Below, one piece after another: positions 8,487-17,246 of a stretch of 64,000 bases of DNA. Under the pieces are notes generated by a model that saw nothing but the letters and a program-made list of their open reading frames with translations, did not search any database and was not told where the DNA came from. Source of the DNA: Pseudoduganella rivuli (GTDB taxonomy: Bacteria > Pseudomonadota > Gammaproteobacteria > Burkholderiales > Burkholderiaceae_D); NCBI RefSeq assembly GCF_009674485.1, contig NZ_WKJJ01000026.1, positions 32,186 to 96,185 on the forward strand. The letters are read 5' to 3'. Positions within the stretch are counted from its first letter, which is position 1; each line of letters starts with the position of its first letter. Position numbers and translations under genes: made by a program.

Positions 8487-8647
8487 TTCTCGCATGTGCC
8501 AGTTTCATAGTTCCAGCGGTCACCGTTGTCGAGACAGTGATCGATGGCGATGAAATTTACTACCCAAATACCTATGGCAGCAAACGCTGCCACCACGACG
8601 CTTGCTAGCAAGACGTTTGCAAATATTTTTAGTTTAGATCGACTCAT
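8483..8647 (-). CDS. 54-residue single-pass membrane protein
   Basis: The start at 8647 is favoured, since the protein then begins MSRSKLKIF before one long hydrophobic helix (ANVLLASVVVAAFAAIGIWV). A short C-terminal tail carries two cysteines (DHCLDNGDRW, ETGTCEK). With the positive residues at the N-terminus the tail should face the periplasm. Its stop codon overlaps the next gene's start by four bases, so the two form a small operon. Function unknown. Confidence 0.6.
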   Translation of the reverse strand: MSRSKLKIFANVLLASVVVAAFAAIGIWVVNFIAIDHCLDNGDRWNYETGTCEK

Positions 8648-8751
8648 GTCGCCAATGTGAAAATTCACTGCCCGAGCGCGTAGCGCACAGGCAGAGATCA
8701 CCGCCATCTTCGTCTGTGAATACCTTTACCAACGCAGATGCATCAAAACAA

Positions 8752-9222
8752 TTAGCTTGAGGAGGTGGTCGCATATCCGCTGGAATGAGCGTTAGGCCAC
8801 GCCCGCGCTGCACGAAAGCCCACGGCGAAGCCGATGCCTGCCAATGCCCAAATGGCGGCGGCAACCGCCTCAAATGTGTCCACCAGGTCCGGACGCTTTA
8901 CTGCGAGTGGAATGAGCAGCAGGCTGCGTAACAGGCAGATGCCGGCAATGGTGATCAGTGCGGTGCGCAGAAGCGGGAGGCGACGAACGACTCCGGCCGC
9001 TGAAAACGCATAGGCGCCACAAATGGCCATGAGCGCTGCAATGACGAGTGCACTAACAGGCGCGGGCCATGTACCCGCTTGGGCGGATACAACAATTGAA
9101 GGTGGTGCATGGAAAAACGCATACCAAGTAGCGCCGCCAAAGATGGCGCCGATGTGGATGGCTGCGCCGCACATGGCGATGACAGCTGCCAAAAAAATCC
9201 ATCCGCGATTCGATGTCTGCAT
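8752..9222 (-). CDS. Four-helix membrane protein, function unknown
   Basis: 156 residues from the ATG at 9222, which has AGG about seven bases upstream; an in-frame start at 9309 would add an unlikely leader. Helices include WIFLAAVIAMCGAAIHIGAI, SALVIAALMAICGAYAFSAA and a C-terminal AIWALAGIGFAVG. The histidines and tryptophans near the helix ends are reminiscent of small uncharacterised inner-membrane proteins. No family is assigned. Confidence 0.7.
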   Translation of the reverse strand: MQTSNRGWIFLAAVIAMCGAAIHIGAIFGGATWYAFFHAPPSIVVSAQAGTWPAPVSALVIAALMAICGAYAFSAAGVVRRLPLLRTALITIAGICLLRSLLLIPLAVKRPDLVDTFEAVAAAIWALAGIGFAVGFRAARAWPNAHSSGYATTSSS

Positions 9223-9370
9223 GTAAGGCCTAAAATAGAGGTAACAGGCTGCCGGAACGCGCAGCGTGGAGGCAGTCCAGTTGACTGCAAAAAAGACCGT
9301 TCGCATCAAAGAAGCCTTGCAGTACGAGTTGTGTTTCAGCGCGATTCATGTGTAGCCCAACGTGTTTGAA

Positions 9371-10129
9371 TCAACCGGCGCGCGTCAGCACGTCCGAAGC
9401 AATGGCCCGATCATCTCGAACAACAGTTCTTGCGATCAGACCGGCAAAAATGATGACGTCCTGAACGAAATGTGCGCACCAGGCCCAAAACAAGCCATGG
9501 GTCTGCAATACGGCATGAGCGAGAAACCAGCCCACTACGGCGGAACCTGCGACAACAGCTGCACCGCCAGCTTGCCCCCGTGCGTGAGCCAAGGCAAAAA
9601 GGATCGCAGACAAGAGCGCTGTTTGCAAAGGTTCCAGGCGTCCCTGTGCCACGACGACTACCGCACCGCGGTAGATGAGTTCTTCCGATAATGCATTTAC
9701 CCCAGACAGGACGATAATCCACCAGCCATAGGTCCGAATGAATTGGGGCCAATTGGCAACGCCTTGCAACGATGCTGACACCAGAACACAGGTAGCAAAA
9801 GCAAATCCAAGTGTCAGCAAGAAGCCTGCGTGGAGCCAGGAGGCGCCTGCCATGTGAACGACACCAAATGCTTCAACGTTGGCCGAAGAGTCGAGCGCTC
9901 CAATGGCAAATACTTGGCCCGCTCCCTTGGCAGCCAGAGCGTTGGCAAGCGTAGCAACAACCAACGCCAACGATAAGAATGACGCTTGATAACCCACTTG
10001 CCTTCGAATGAACTGCCGGGATGGGCTATCGGCAATGCATTCGGTGTGCAGCAATGGGGAACGCCAGAGTTCCCATCCTGCCCATGTTACAAGGGCAATT
10101 GCGACAACAATAAAGGCTATGGCAAGCAT
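9371..10129 (-). CDS. CPBP family intramembrane metalloprotease
   Basis: A 252-residue multi-pass membrane protein. The three active-site motifs of CPBP (Abi/CAAX-prenyl-protease-like) enzymes are visible near the C-terminus: EELIYRG (EExxxR), FALAHARG (FxxxH) and HFVQDVI (HxxxD/N). Seven or eight hydrophobic helices fit the family. Members cleave membrane-embedded or prenylated-like substrates. Some protect bacteriocin producers, but no bacteriocin gene is evident here, so the substrate is unknown. The gene stands alone within the small-protein region. Confidence 0.88.
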   Translation of the reverse strand: MLAIAFIVVAIALVTWAGWELWRSPLLHTECIADSPSRQFIRRQVGYQASFLSLALVVATLANALAAKGAGQVFAIGALDSSANVEAFGVVHMAGASWLHAGFLLTLGFAFATCVLVSASLQGVANWPQFIRTYGWWIIVLSGVNALSEELIYRGAVVVVAQGRLEPLQTALLSAILFALAHARGQAGGAAVVAGSAVVGWFLAHAVLQTHGLFWAWCAHFVQDVIIFAGLIARTVVRDDRAIASDVLTRAG

Positions 10130-10191
10130 GGCGATTTGAACGGCTGATAAGCCTTTTGCATCTCGGTGTCATCCCTACTGGCGGAATCAAC

Positions 10192-10563
10192 TCACAGCTT
10201 GCTGTTCATGCAGCCCGCACTGGTGCATTCACGCACGCGGTCTTGCAGGAAGCGCGAGCGTTCGATGGTGGTGCTGGTGGCGCAGTCGAGGTTGACGAAG
10301 AACCCTTTGGCTTCGCGCTTGGAACAGTTTTGATTGCGCGACTCGATCCATGCCAATTGCCCGCTTTTCAGGGCCTTCTTTCCGTCGCTGTCGAGGTGGG
10401 AACTTAACTTCTTATAGTTCTCGTTCAATTCCTTGTCGGCTTCCTGATACACCTTGTTCAGGCAATACAGCCCGTCAAAGTCGTTTTTCGGCGCATCGCA
10501 GGCGGAGTTCGCAAAGGCGGAGCCGGAGAGGCAAACCAGCAGGGCAAGCAACAGTTTTTTCAT
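10192..10563 (-). CDS. LprI-like (lysozyme inhibitor LprI family) secreted protein
   Basis: A 123-residue protein with a signal peptide (MKKLLLALLVCLSGSAFANS) and an LprI-type helical domain. Hallmarks are the cysteine-spaced FDGLYCLNKVYQEADKELN segment, the internal LAWIESRNQNCSKRE and the CATSTTIERSRFLQDR helix. LprI proteins are periplasmic or cell-wall proteins; the mycobacterial prototype inhibits lysozyme. Whether this one does is inference. Several cysteines suggest disulphides in the periplasm. Confidence 0.85.
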   Translation of the reverse strand: MKKLLLALLVCLSGSAFANSACDAPKNDFDGLYCLNKVYQEADKELNENYKKLSSHLDSDGKKALKSGQLAWIESRNQNCSKREAKGFFVNLDCATSTTIERSRFLQDRVRECTSAGCMNSKL

Positions 10564-10647
10564 TGGTTTTTAACGCAATCAAGAGACGAGGGGGGGATCA
10601 TAAAGCGCACCATCGATATTATCAAGAAATAAACACCGCAAACCGCG

Positions 10648-13600
10648 TCAATGAAAATCCCGACTCCCCGTCTTCAACCTTCCCAGCAAATGCGACAAAT
10701 CCACCAGCCGCTTGGCCACCAGATGACACACCGTCCCCTCCCGTTGCCACACGCCATACACGCCCAGCAGCGACGCATTGAGCACTTCGTTGCGCTGCTG
10801 TTCGACCAGCGCGGGCCAGACGATCACGTTGACGTTGCCCGTCTCGTCTTCGATGGTGATGAACAGCACACCCTTGGCCGTGCCGGGACGCTGGCGCACG
10901 GTGACGATGCCGCAGCCGCGCGCGGGCCACCCCTGTTCGAACGAGTTCAGCGTGGATGCCGGTAAAAACCGCTTCGCCAGCAACTGCGGGCGCAGCAGCG
11001 CCAGCGGGTGGCGCGCCAACGTCAGTCCCTGCGAACGGTAGTCGTGCAGGATTTCATCGCCTTCGGACGGCGGCGCCAGTTGCGGCGTTTCCTCCAGCGG
11101 CACGGTGGGTCGCAATAAATCCTTGTCCGGCACGGCGCCGGCCGCGTCCCACAGCGCCTGCCGGCGGTTGCCTGCCAGCGCATGCAGGGCATTGCCGCCC
11201 GCCAGCACTTGCAGATCGTGGCGGTCCAGGTCGGCGCGGCGCGCCAGGTCGGCCACGCTGGCGAACGGCCGCACGATGCGCGCCACTTCGATGCGCTCCG
11301 CGCTGTCCGGGCGCATGCCCCGCAACAGCGACAGTCCCAGCCGCACGGCAGGCTGGCCGCGCGGACCGTCCGGCTCTTCCAGCGATGAATCCCAGTTGCT
11401 GCACGTGATGTCGACCGGCCGCACGATCACGCCGTGGCGCCTGGCGTCCTGCACCAGTTGCGACGGGCCATAAAAACCCATGGGCTGGCTGTTCAACAAC
11501 GCGCACAGGAAGGCGGCCGGTTCGTGGCACTTGATCCATGAACTGAAATACGTCAGCAGCGCGAAACTGGCCGCGTGCGACTCGGGAAAACCGTATTCGC
11601 CAAAACCACGGATCTGGTTACAGATCGCATCGGCAAATTCCGGCGGATACTTCCGGTCTATCATGCCCGCCTTGATCCGCTCTTCATATTTGTCGATGCC
11701 GCCCTTGCGCTTCCATGCCGCCATGGCGCGCCGCAACTGGTCCGCTTCGCCGTCCGTGAAGCCGGCGGCAATCATCGCCACCTGCATCACCTGCTCCTGG
11801 AAAATCGGCACGCCCAGCGTGCGCTTCAACGCCGATTCCAGGCGGGGCGGGTAATCGATCTGACTGGGATCGAGCCGCCGCTTCAAATACGGATGCACCA
11901 TGCCGCCCTGGATCGGACCGGGCCGCACCAGCGCCACTTCGATCACCAGGTCGTAAAACACGCGGGGCCGCAAGCGGGGCAGCATGCTCATTTGCGCACG
12001 CGACTCGATCTGGAACACGCCGACCGTGTCGGCCTCGCACATCATGTCGTACGTGGCGATATCGTCGCGGGGAATATCCTGCAGACGGAATTGCGTGCCG
12101 CGCTGCTCGCCCACCATGTCCAGCGCGCGCCGCAGTGCGGACAGCATGCCCAGCGCCAGCACGTCCACCTTCATCAGCTTCAACTCTTCCAGGTCATCCT
12201 TGTCCCACTGGATCACGCTGCGGTCCGGCATGCTGGCATTTTCAATCGGCACCAGACGCGACAACTTATCCTGTGCGATCACGAAGCCGCCCACGTGCTG
12301 CGACAAGTGGCGGGGAAAGCCGAGGAATTGATAAGCCAGCGCGGCCCACTGGTGCGCCAGCTGCGACTCCGGGTCCAGCCCGCATTCGCCCAGCCGCTCC
12401 AGCAAATCCTTCTTGCTGTCGAACCAGCGGTGCGAGCGCGCCACCTTTTCCACGATGGCGAGATCCACGCCCAGCGCCTTGCCGCTGTCGCGCAGCGCGC
12501 TTTTCGGCCGGTAGCAAATCACCGTGGCGGCCAGTGCGGCGCGGTGGCGGCCGTATTTCGCATAGATGTATTGAATGACTTCTTCGCGGCGCTGGTGTTC
12601 GAAGTCCACGTCGATATCCGGCGGCTCGTTGCGCTCGCGCGAAATAAACCGCCCCACCAGCAAGTTCGAATGTTCGGGATCGACTTCCGTCACGCCGAGG
12701 CAATAGCAGACGGCGGAATTGGCCGCCGAACCCCGCCCCTGGCACAGGATATGTTGGGAGCGTGCATAGCGGACAATGTCATACACGGTGAGGAAATAAA
12801 ATTCATATTCCAGCTCCGCGATCAACTGCAGTTCTTTCTCCACCTGCTCTGCCACTTTCGCAGGAATACCATTTGGATAGCGCCCACCTGCCCCAAAATA
12901 CGTTTGCTCGCGCAAATAACTCGACGGCGTATGCCCTTCCGGCACCAGCTCGTGCGGGTATTCGTACTTCAATTCTTCCAGCGAAAACGTGCACAGGTCC
13001 GCCATGCGCAGCGTTTCATCCAGGGCGGCGCGGGGATACAAATTCGCCAGCCGCAAACGCGAACGCAAATGCTGCTCGCCATTTTGCGGCAGCGCATAGC
13101 CGCACTCGCCCACCGGCTTGCCAAGCCGCACCGCCGTCAGCGTATCGAGCAGCGGCTTGCGCGAACGCACGTGCATGCGCACGTCGCCGACCGCCACCAC
13201 CGGCAAGCCATGCTGCAATGCCACTTCATCGATGCTGATGCGGTGGCTTTCATCGAAGGCGCGCCGCAGCAAGTTCAGTCCCAGCCAGGCCCGGCCCGGA
13301 AACTGCGCCGCCATCCATGCCGCCTGCCGGTGCAGCCGGTCGACATCGTCCGGCATATCGACCGGATAGTGCGGCAATAAAATCGCCAGGCAGTTGGGCA
13401 AGCCCCGCAAATGCGCCTGCGCCGGCTGCGGCGCCGCGATATCGGCCGGATGCAGCAGATAATCGCCCTTCGCCACGCCGCTGCGCGTACGCGCCAGCGT
13501 AATCAGTTCCGACAGATTGCCATAGCCCTCGCGGTCTTGCGCCAGCACCAGCAGCGACAGGCCGGCGCTGCCGTCTGCTTCCGTCAAACGGAAATGCGCG

Positions 13601-13806
13601 CCGATCAGCAATTTCAACCCGGCGTTTTTCGCCACGCCATGGGCGCGCACCACGCCGGCCAGCGAGCATTCATCCGTCACCGCCAGCGCCTTGTAGCCCA
13701 ATTGCACGGCCCGCTCCGTCAACTCTTCCGCATGGGACGCCCCTTGCAGGAATGAGAAGTTGGACAGGCAAAACAACTCGGCATAGTCGGGAAGGTCGGT
13801 TGGCAT
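10648..13806 (-). CDS. dnaE2: Error-prone DNA polymerase DnaE2 (SOS mutasome)
   Basis: A 1052-residue C-family polymerase. An N-terminal PHP domain (from YAELFCLSNFSFLQGASH) is followed by the polymerase core with the catalytic motif PDIDVDFEH near residue 400 and the FGEYGFPESHAASFALL segment. A C-terminal OB domain (VLFITIEDETGNVNVIVWP) ends in SRDFH, as is usual for DnaE2. It is shorter than replicative DnaE1 and matches the DnaE2 length. It performs translesion synthesis together with ImuB. A perfect LexA box lies 13 bases upstream. The partner genes imuA-imuB are not adjacent but 14 kb away at 27506-29606, also behind a LexA box. Confidence 0.96.
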   Translation of the reverse strand: MPTDLPDYAELFCLSNFSFLQGASHAEELTERAVQLGYKALAVTDECSLAGVVRAHGVAKNAGLKLLIGAHFRLTEADGSAGLSLLVLAQDREGYGNLSELITLARTRSGVAKGDYLLHPADIAAPQPAQAHLRGLPNCLAILLPHYPVDMPDDVDRLHRQAAWMAAQFPGRAWLGLNLLRRAFDESHRISIDEVALQHGLPVVAVGDVRMHVRSRKPLLDTLTAVRLGKPVGECGYALPQNGEQHLRSRLRLANLYPRAALDETLRMADLCTFSLEELKYEYPHELVPEGHTPSSYLREQTYFGAGGRYPNGIPAKVAEQVEKELQLIAELEYEFYFLTVYDIVRYARSQHILCQGRGSAANSAVCYCLGVTEVDPEHSNLLVGRFISRERNEPPDIDVDFEHQRREEVIQYIYAKYGRHRAALAATVICYRPKSALRDSGKALGVDLAIVEKVARSHRWFDSKKDLLERLGECGLDPESQLAHQWAALAYQFLGFPRHLSQHVGGFVIAQDKLSRLVPIENASMPDRSVIQWDKDDLEELKLMKVDVLALGMLSALRRALDMVGEQRGTQFRLQDIPRDDIATYDMMCEADTVGVFQIESRAQMSMLPRLRPRVFYDLVIEVALVRPGPIQGGMVHPYLKRRLDPSQIDYPPRLESALKRTLGVPIFQEQVMQVAMIAAGFTDGEADQLRRAMAAWKRKGGIDKYEERIKAGMIDRKYPPEFADAICNQIRGFGEYGFPESHAASFALLTYFSSWIKCHEPAAFLCALLNSQPMGFYGPSQLVQDARRHGVIVRPVDITCSNWDSSLEEPDGPRGQPAVRLGLSLLRGMRPDSAERIEVARIVRPFASVADLARRADLDRHDLQVLAGGNALHALAGNRRQALWDAAGAVPDKDLLRPTVPLEETPQLAPPSEGDEILHDYRSQGLTLARHPLALLRPQLLAKRFLPASTLNSFEQGWPARGCGIVTVRQRPGTAKGVLFITIEDETGNVNVIVWPALVEQQRNEVLNASLLGVYGVWQREGTVCHLVAKRLVDLSHLLGRLKTGSRDFH

Positions 13807-13818
13807 GGCTCAAAACAA

Positions 13819-13834
13819 CTGTGTTTTTATACAG
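13819..13834 (-). promoter_or_regulatory. LexA (SOS) box of dnaE2
   Basis: The sequence CTGTGTTTTTATACAG fits the LexA consensus CTG-N10-CAG with an A/T-rich core. It ends 13 bases before the dnaE2 start codon, so LexA should repress dnaE2 until DNA damage. The divergent PhzF-like gene begins about 50 bases to the other side. Confidence 0.85.
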
Positions 13835-13882
13835 TATTATAGTGCATAGCCAGATGACCGCTGAATAAGTTATTCTGCGGCA

Positions 13883-14704
13883 ATGACAATAATGACAACC
13901 ATCACAGAATTACTCTGCTTCGGCGCTCAGCCGGGCCAAGGCAACCCGGCGCTCGTGGTGCAGCGCGACGGCTGGGACACGGCACAGCGCCAGCACTTCG
14001 CCCATGCGCAACAGCGCAGCGCTTGCGTATTCATCGATCGGGCTGACGATGGCGGCGTCGTGCTCGATTACTTTTATCCGCACACGCGCAGCCCGCTGTG
14101 CCTGCATGCGACCTTGGCGGCTGCCGCCGTGCTGCTCGATGACGCGGCCGGCACGATGACGGTGCGCACGGCGCTGCGCGGCCAGCCGTTGCGCCTGTCG
14201 CGCACCGGTGCCGGCTACTTTGTCGCGCTGGAACGCCAGCCGGCGCCGTCCGTTGCGTTGGCGGCGGACTTGCCGGCCCGCCTGCTCGACCTGCCCGGCG
14301 TGCGACTGGCTTCCGCACCGCTGGTCGTGTCCGCCGGCAGCCCCAAGCTGCTGCTGGAATTGCCCGATTGCGCCACCCTGCAGGCGCTGCGTCCCGACCT
14401 GGCGCTGATTGCCGCATGGGGCCAGGAACACGGCGTCAATGGCTGCTATGCGTGGGCCCGCCGTGCCGATGGTGCAATTGAAGGCCGCAGCTTCAACCAC
14501 CTCGATCCGGCGCTGGAAGACAGCGCCACCGGCGTGGCGGCCGCCGCGCTCACCTTGCACCTGGGGCATGGCATCGCGTTGCACCAGGGAGCCAACCGGG
14601 GCCAGCCCTGCCTGCTGCGTACGGCGCTGCAAGGCGAAACCGTGCTGGTCGGCGGCGCGGCGGAAGCCATTCCCTACCACACGAAAGCAGTGCGCACGAT
14701 TTAA
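13883..14704 (+). CDS. PhzF family isomerase-like protein
   Basis: A 273-residue cytosolic protein with the duplicated PhzF/diaminopimelate-epimerase-like fold. Recognisable parts are FGAQPGQGNPALVV, the PHTRSPLCLHATLAAAAVL segment (substrate-binding, His-Ala-Thr-Leu type) and DSATGVAAAALTLHLG in the second half. PhzF itself isomerises a phenazine precursor, but no other phenazine genes are present, so this is one of the many family members of unknown substrate. It is transcribed divergently from dnaE2. The TonB-dependent receptor gene follows after about 90 bases on the same strand. Confidence 0.9.
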   Translation: MTIMTTITELLCFGAQPGQGNPALVVQRDGWDTAQRQHFAHAQQRSACVFIDRADDGGVVLDYFYPHTRSPLCLHATLAAAAVLLDDAAGTMTVRTALRGQPLRLSRTGAGYFVALERQPAPSVALAADLPARLLDLPGVRLASAPLVVSAGSPKLLLELPDCATLQALRPDLALIAAWGQEHGVNGCYAWARRADGAIEGRSFNHLDPALEDSATGVAAAALTLHLGHGIALHQGANRGQPCLLRTALQGETVLVGGAAEAIPYHTKAVRTI

Positions 14705-14795
14705 CAATGGTTTAAATACCTACGCTTTAGTACGTATGCCGGAAAAATCTTGCTTCGATTACAATCGCCGCATTTTTTTCATTCCGGAGACGCGC

Positions 14796-17195
14796 GTGTT
14801 CGCAACCAGCACTTTACGTAAAGCAGTCTTGATCAGCCTGTACGGTGGCGCAGCCATGGCCACCCTGGCTCCCGCCGCCGTGTATGCCCAATCCGCGGCA
14901 GGCGAAGGCGCATCGCAGATGCAAACCGTAAACGTGGTGGGTTCGCGCCGCGCCACGTCGTCCACCACCGATACCGTGGTGCCGGTCGACGTGATCCCGA
15001 TGTCCAAGGCCGCCGAGCAAGGCGCGCAATTCGACCTGGCGCAATCGCTGACGTATATCTCGCCGTCGTTCAATTCGACCCGCCAGACCGGCGCGGACGG
15101 CGCGGACCTGGTGGACTCGGCCGCGCTGCGCGGCCTGGGTTCGGACCAGACGCTGGTACTGGTCAACGGCAAGCGCCGCCACACCACGGCCCTGGTCAAC
15201 CTGTTTGGCGCGCGCAACCGCGGCAACACGGGCACCGACATGAACGCGATCCCGCTGCTGGCCATCAAGGATGTGCAAGTGCTGCGCGACGGCGCGGCGG
15301 CCCAGTACGGTTCCGACGCGATTGCCGGCGTGATGGACATCGGCCTGAAGAAAAGCCTGGGCTGCGAAGCCGTGGCCGGTTACAGCCAATACTCGGAAGG
15401 CGACGGCAAGAATTACATGGCGTCCGCTTACTGCGGCGTGGCGCTGGCCGGCGGCGTGGTCGGCATCACGGGCGAATATGTCGACCGTGGCCGCTCCAAC
15501 CGCGCGGACGCGGGCAATCCCCGCATCATCGGCGACACCAAGGCGCAAAACCAGACCCTGTACGTGAACGGCGACGTCCCGACCATCCCTGGCGGCAAGT
15601 TCTACTTCACGGCCGGCGCGCAAACACGCGATGCGTCCAGCGCCGCCTGGGCCCGTGGCGGCGTGGGCAGCGACGACATCCCGTCGCGCAACTCGGCAGC
15701 CATGTACCCGAACGGCTTCGTGCCTTTCATCGACGGCGCCATCGACGACCGCTATGCGACGGTCGGCCACAAGAGCAAAGTGGGTGAATGGACTGCGGAC
15801 TTGTCGCAGACCTATGGCTACAACCGCATGATGTACAACATCAACAACACGCTGAACGCATCGATCGCCAACGCCGACCTGATCAAGGGCGGCAAAGGCG
15901 TCAGCGCGTCGTCGTTTGACGCGGGCGGCTTCTCGTTCCGCCAGTTGACCACCAACGCGGACTTCAGCCGCTACTACGACCATATCCTGCAAGGTTTGAA
16001 CGTGGCGTTCGGCGCGGAATACCGCAGCGAGCAATACAAGATCTTCGCCGGCGAACCGGGCTCGTACATCGACGCGGACGGCGTCGGCTTTGGCGGCAAT
16101 GCCGGCAGCCAGGGCTTCCCCGGCTTCCAGCCTGGCGACCGCACCAATGCCAAGCGCCACAGCAGCGCCGCTTACCTGGACCTGGAACTGGACGTGTCCG
16201 ACCGCGTGAAACTGCAAGGCGCGCTGCGCCACGAACGCTACAGCGACTTCGGTTCCACCACCACCGGCAAGCTGGCGGGTTCGCTGCGCGTGACGCCGGA
16301 CCTGCTGCTGCGCGGCTCGGCCAGCACCGGCTTCCGTGCACCGTCGCTGCAGCAAGTGTATTTCTCGTCGACCTTCACCGACTTCATCAGCGGCGTGCCG
16401 ACCGACGTGGTGCTGGCGCCGAACGGCGGTCCGGTCGCCAATGCCGCAGGCATCCCGAAACTCAAGGAAGAAAAGTCGACCAGCTACACGCTGGGCACGA
16501 CGTGGTCGCCAAACTCGGCAATGTCCGTCACGGCGGACTTCTACGACATCAAGATCAAGGACCGCATCGTGCTGTCCGGCCGCTTCAATGCCGACAACTA
16601 CCCGTCGCTGGCGGAACGCCTGGCCAAGCTGGGCGTGGGCGAAGCGCAATTCTTCGTCAATTCGGTCGACACGCAAACCCGCGGCCTGGATTTGACCGCG
16701 TCGCATAAAGCCACTCTGGCAGGCAACAAGCTGACCACGTTCCTGGCCATGAACTTCAGCAAGACCGAGGTGACGGGCATCCACGCGCCGGCATCGCTGA
16801 AAGGCTATGAAGACGTGCTGCTGTCCGAGCGCGAGCGCCTGTTCATCGAACAGGGCGGCCCGCGCCGCAAGGCCACCCTGGGCTTCGACTACGTGGCCGG
16901 TCCGGTGGAAACCGACTTCAAGATCATCCACTTCGGCCCGCAAACGCTGGGTACGTTCAGCGGCACGGCGGCCGGTGTGCCGAATGCGAAGTATGAAGCG
17001 AAGACGTCGGCCGACCTGAGCCTGACGTACTCGATCTCGAAGAATACCAAGGTCACGTTTGGCGGCGCCAACATCTTCAACGTGAAACCGACCCGCCAGA
17101 ATCCGGACGAAACGGACAATGGCTTCAAGTATGACTCGGTGCAGTTCGGCTTGAACGGCGCGTCGTACTTCGGACGTTTGTGGGTGAAGTTCTAA
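14796..17195 (+). CDS. TonB-dependent outer-membrane receptor
   Basis: 799 residues from a GTG at 14796. The choice rests on GGAG six bases upstream and on the signal peptide that follows (KAVLISLYGGAAMATLAPAAVYAQS). An N-terminal plug domain is clear (TVNVVGSRR; ALRGLGSDQTLVLVNGKRRH; VQVLRDGAAAQYGSDAIAGV), followed by a 22-strand-type beta barrel ending in the aromatic GASYFGRLWVKF. It should import a substrate through the outer membrane, powered by TonB-ExbBD. The ligand is not evident: no siderophore, vitamin or sugar genes flank it. A secreted protease gene faces it, so peptide uptake is a guess. Confidence 0.94.
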   Translation: MFATSTLRKAVLISLYGGAAMATLAPAAVYAQSAAGEGASQMQTVNVVGSRRATSSTTDTVVPVDVIPMSKAAEQGAQFDLAQSLTYISPSFNSTRQTGADGADLVDSAALRGLGSDQTLVLVNGKRRHTTALVNLFGARNRGNTGTDMNAIPLLAIKDVQVLRDGAAAQYGSDAIAGVMDIGLKKSLGCEAVAGYSQYSEGDGKNYMASAYCGVALAGGVVGITGEYVDRGRSNRADAGNPRIIGDTKAQNQTLYVNGDVPTIPGGKFYFTAGAQTRDASSAAWARGGVGSDDIPSRNSAAMYPNGFVPFIDGAIDDRYATVGHKSKVGEWTADLSQTYGYNRMMYNINNTLNASIANADLIKGGKGVSASSFDAGGFSFRQLTTNADFSRYYDHILQGLNVAFGAEYRSEQYKIFAGEPGSYIDADGVGFGGNAGSQGFPGFQPGDRTNAKRHSSAAYLDLELDVSDRVKLQGALRHERYSDFGSTTTGKLAGSLRVTPDLLLRGSASTGFRAPSLQQVYFSSTFTDFISGVPTDVVLAPNGGPVANAAGIPKLKEEKSTSYTLGTTWSPNSAMSVTADFYDIKIKDRIVLSGRFNADNYPSLAERLAKLGVGEAQFFVNSVDTQTRGLDLTASHKATLAGNKLTTFLAMNFSKTEVTGIHAPASLKGYEDVLLSERERLFIEQGGPRRKATLGFDYVAGPVETDFKIIHFGPQTLGTFSGTAAGVPNAKYEAKTSADLSLTYSISKNTKVTFGGANIFNVKPTRQNPDETDNGFKYDSVQFGLNGASYFGRLWVKF

Positions 17196-17198
17196 GAA

Positions 17199-17226
17199 AC
17201 TGAGGGCGGTTGACGCCGCCCTCAGT
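17199..17226. terminator. Shared hairpin between the TonB receptor and second protease
   Basis: A perfect 11-base stem (ACTGAGGGCGG / CCGCCCTCAGT) with a six-base loop lies between the two convergent genes. The minus-strand side is followed by TTTCTT, so it best serves the protease gene, but it lies directly after the receptor's stop codon and may serve both. Confidence 0.7.
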
Positions 17227-17246
17227 GTGGATGGAAAAGACCGGGT

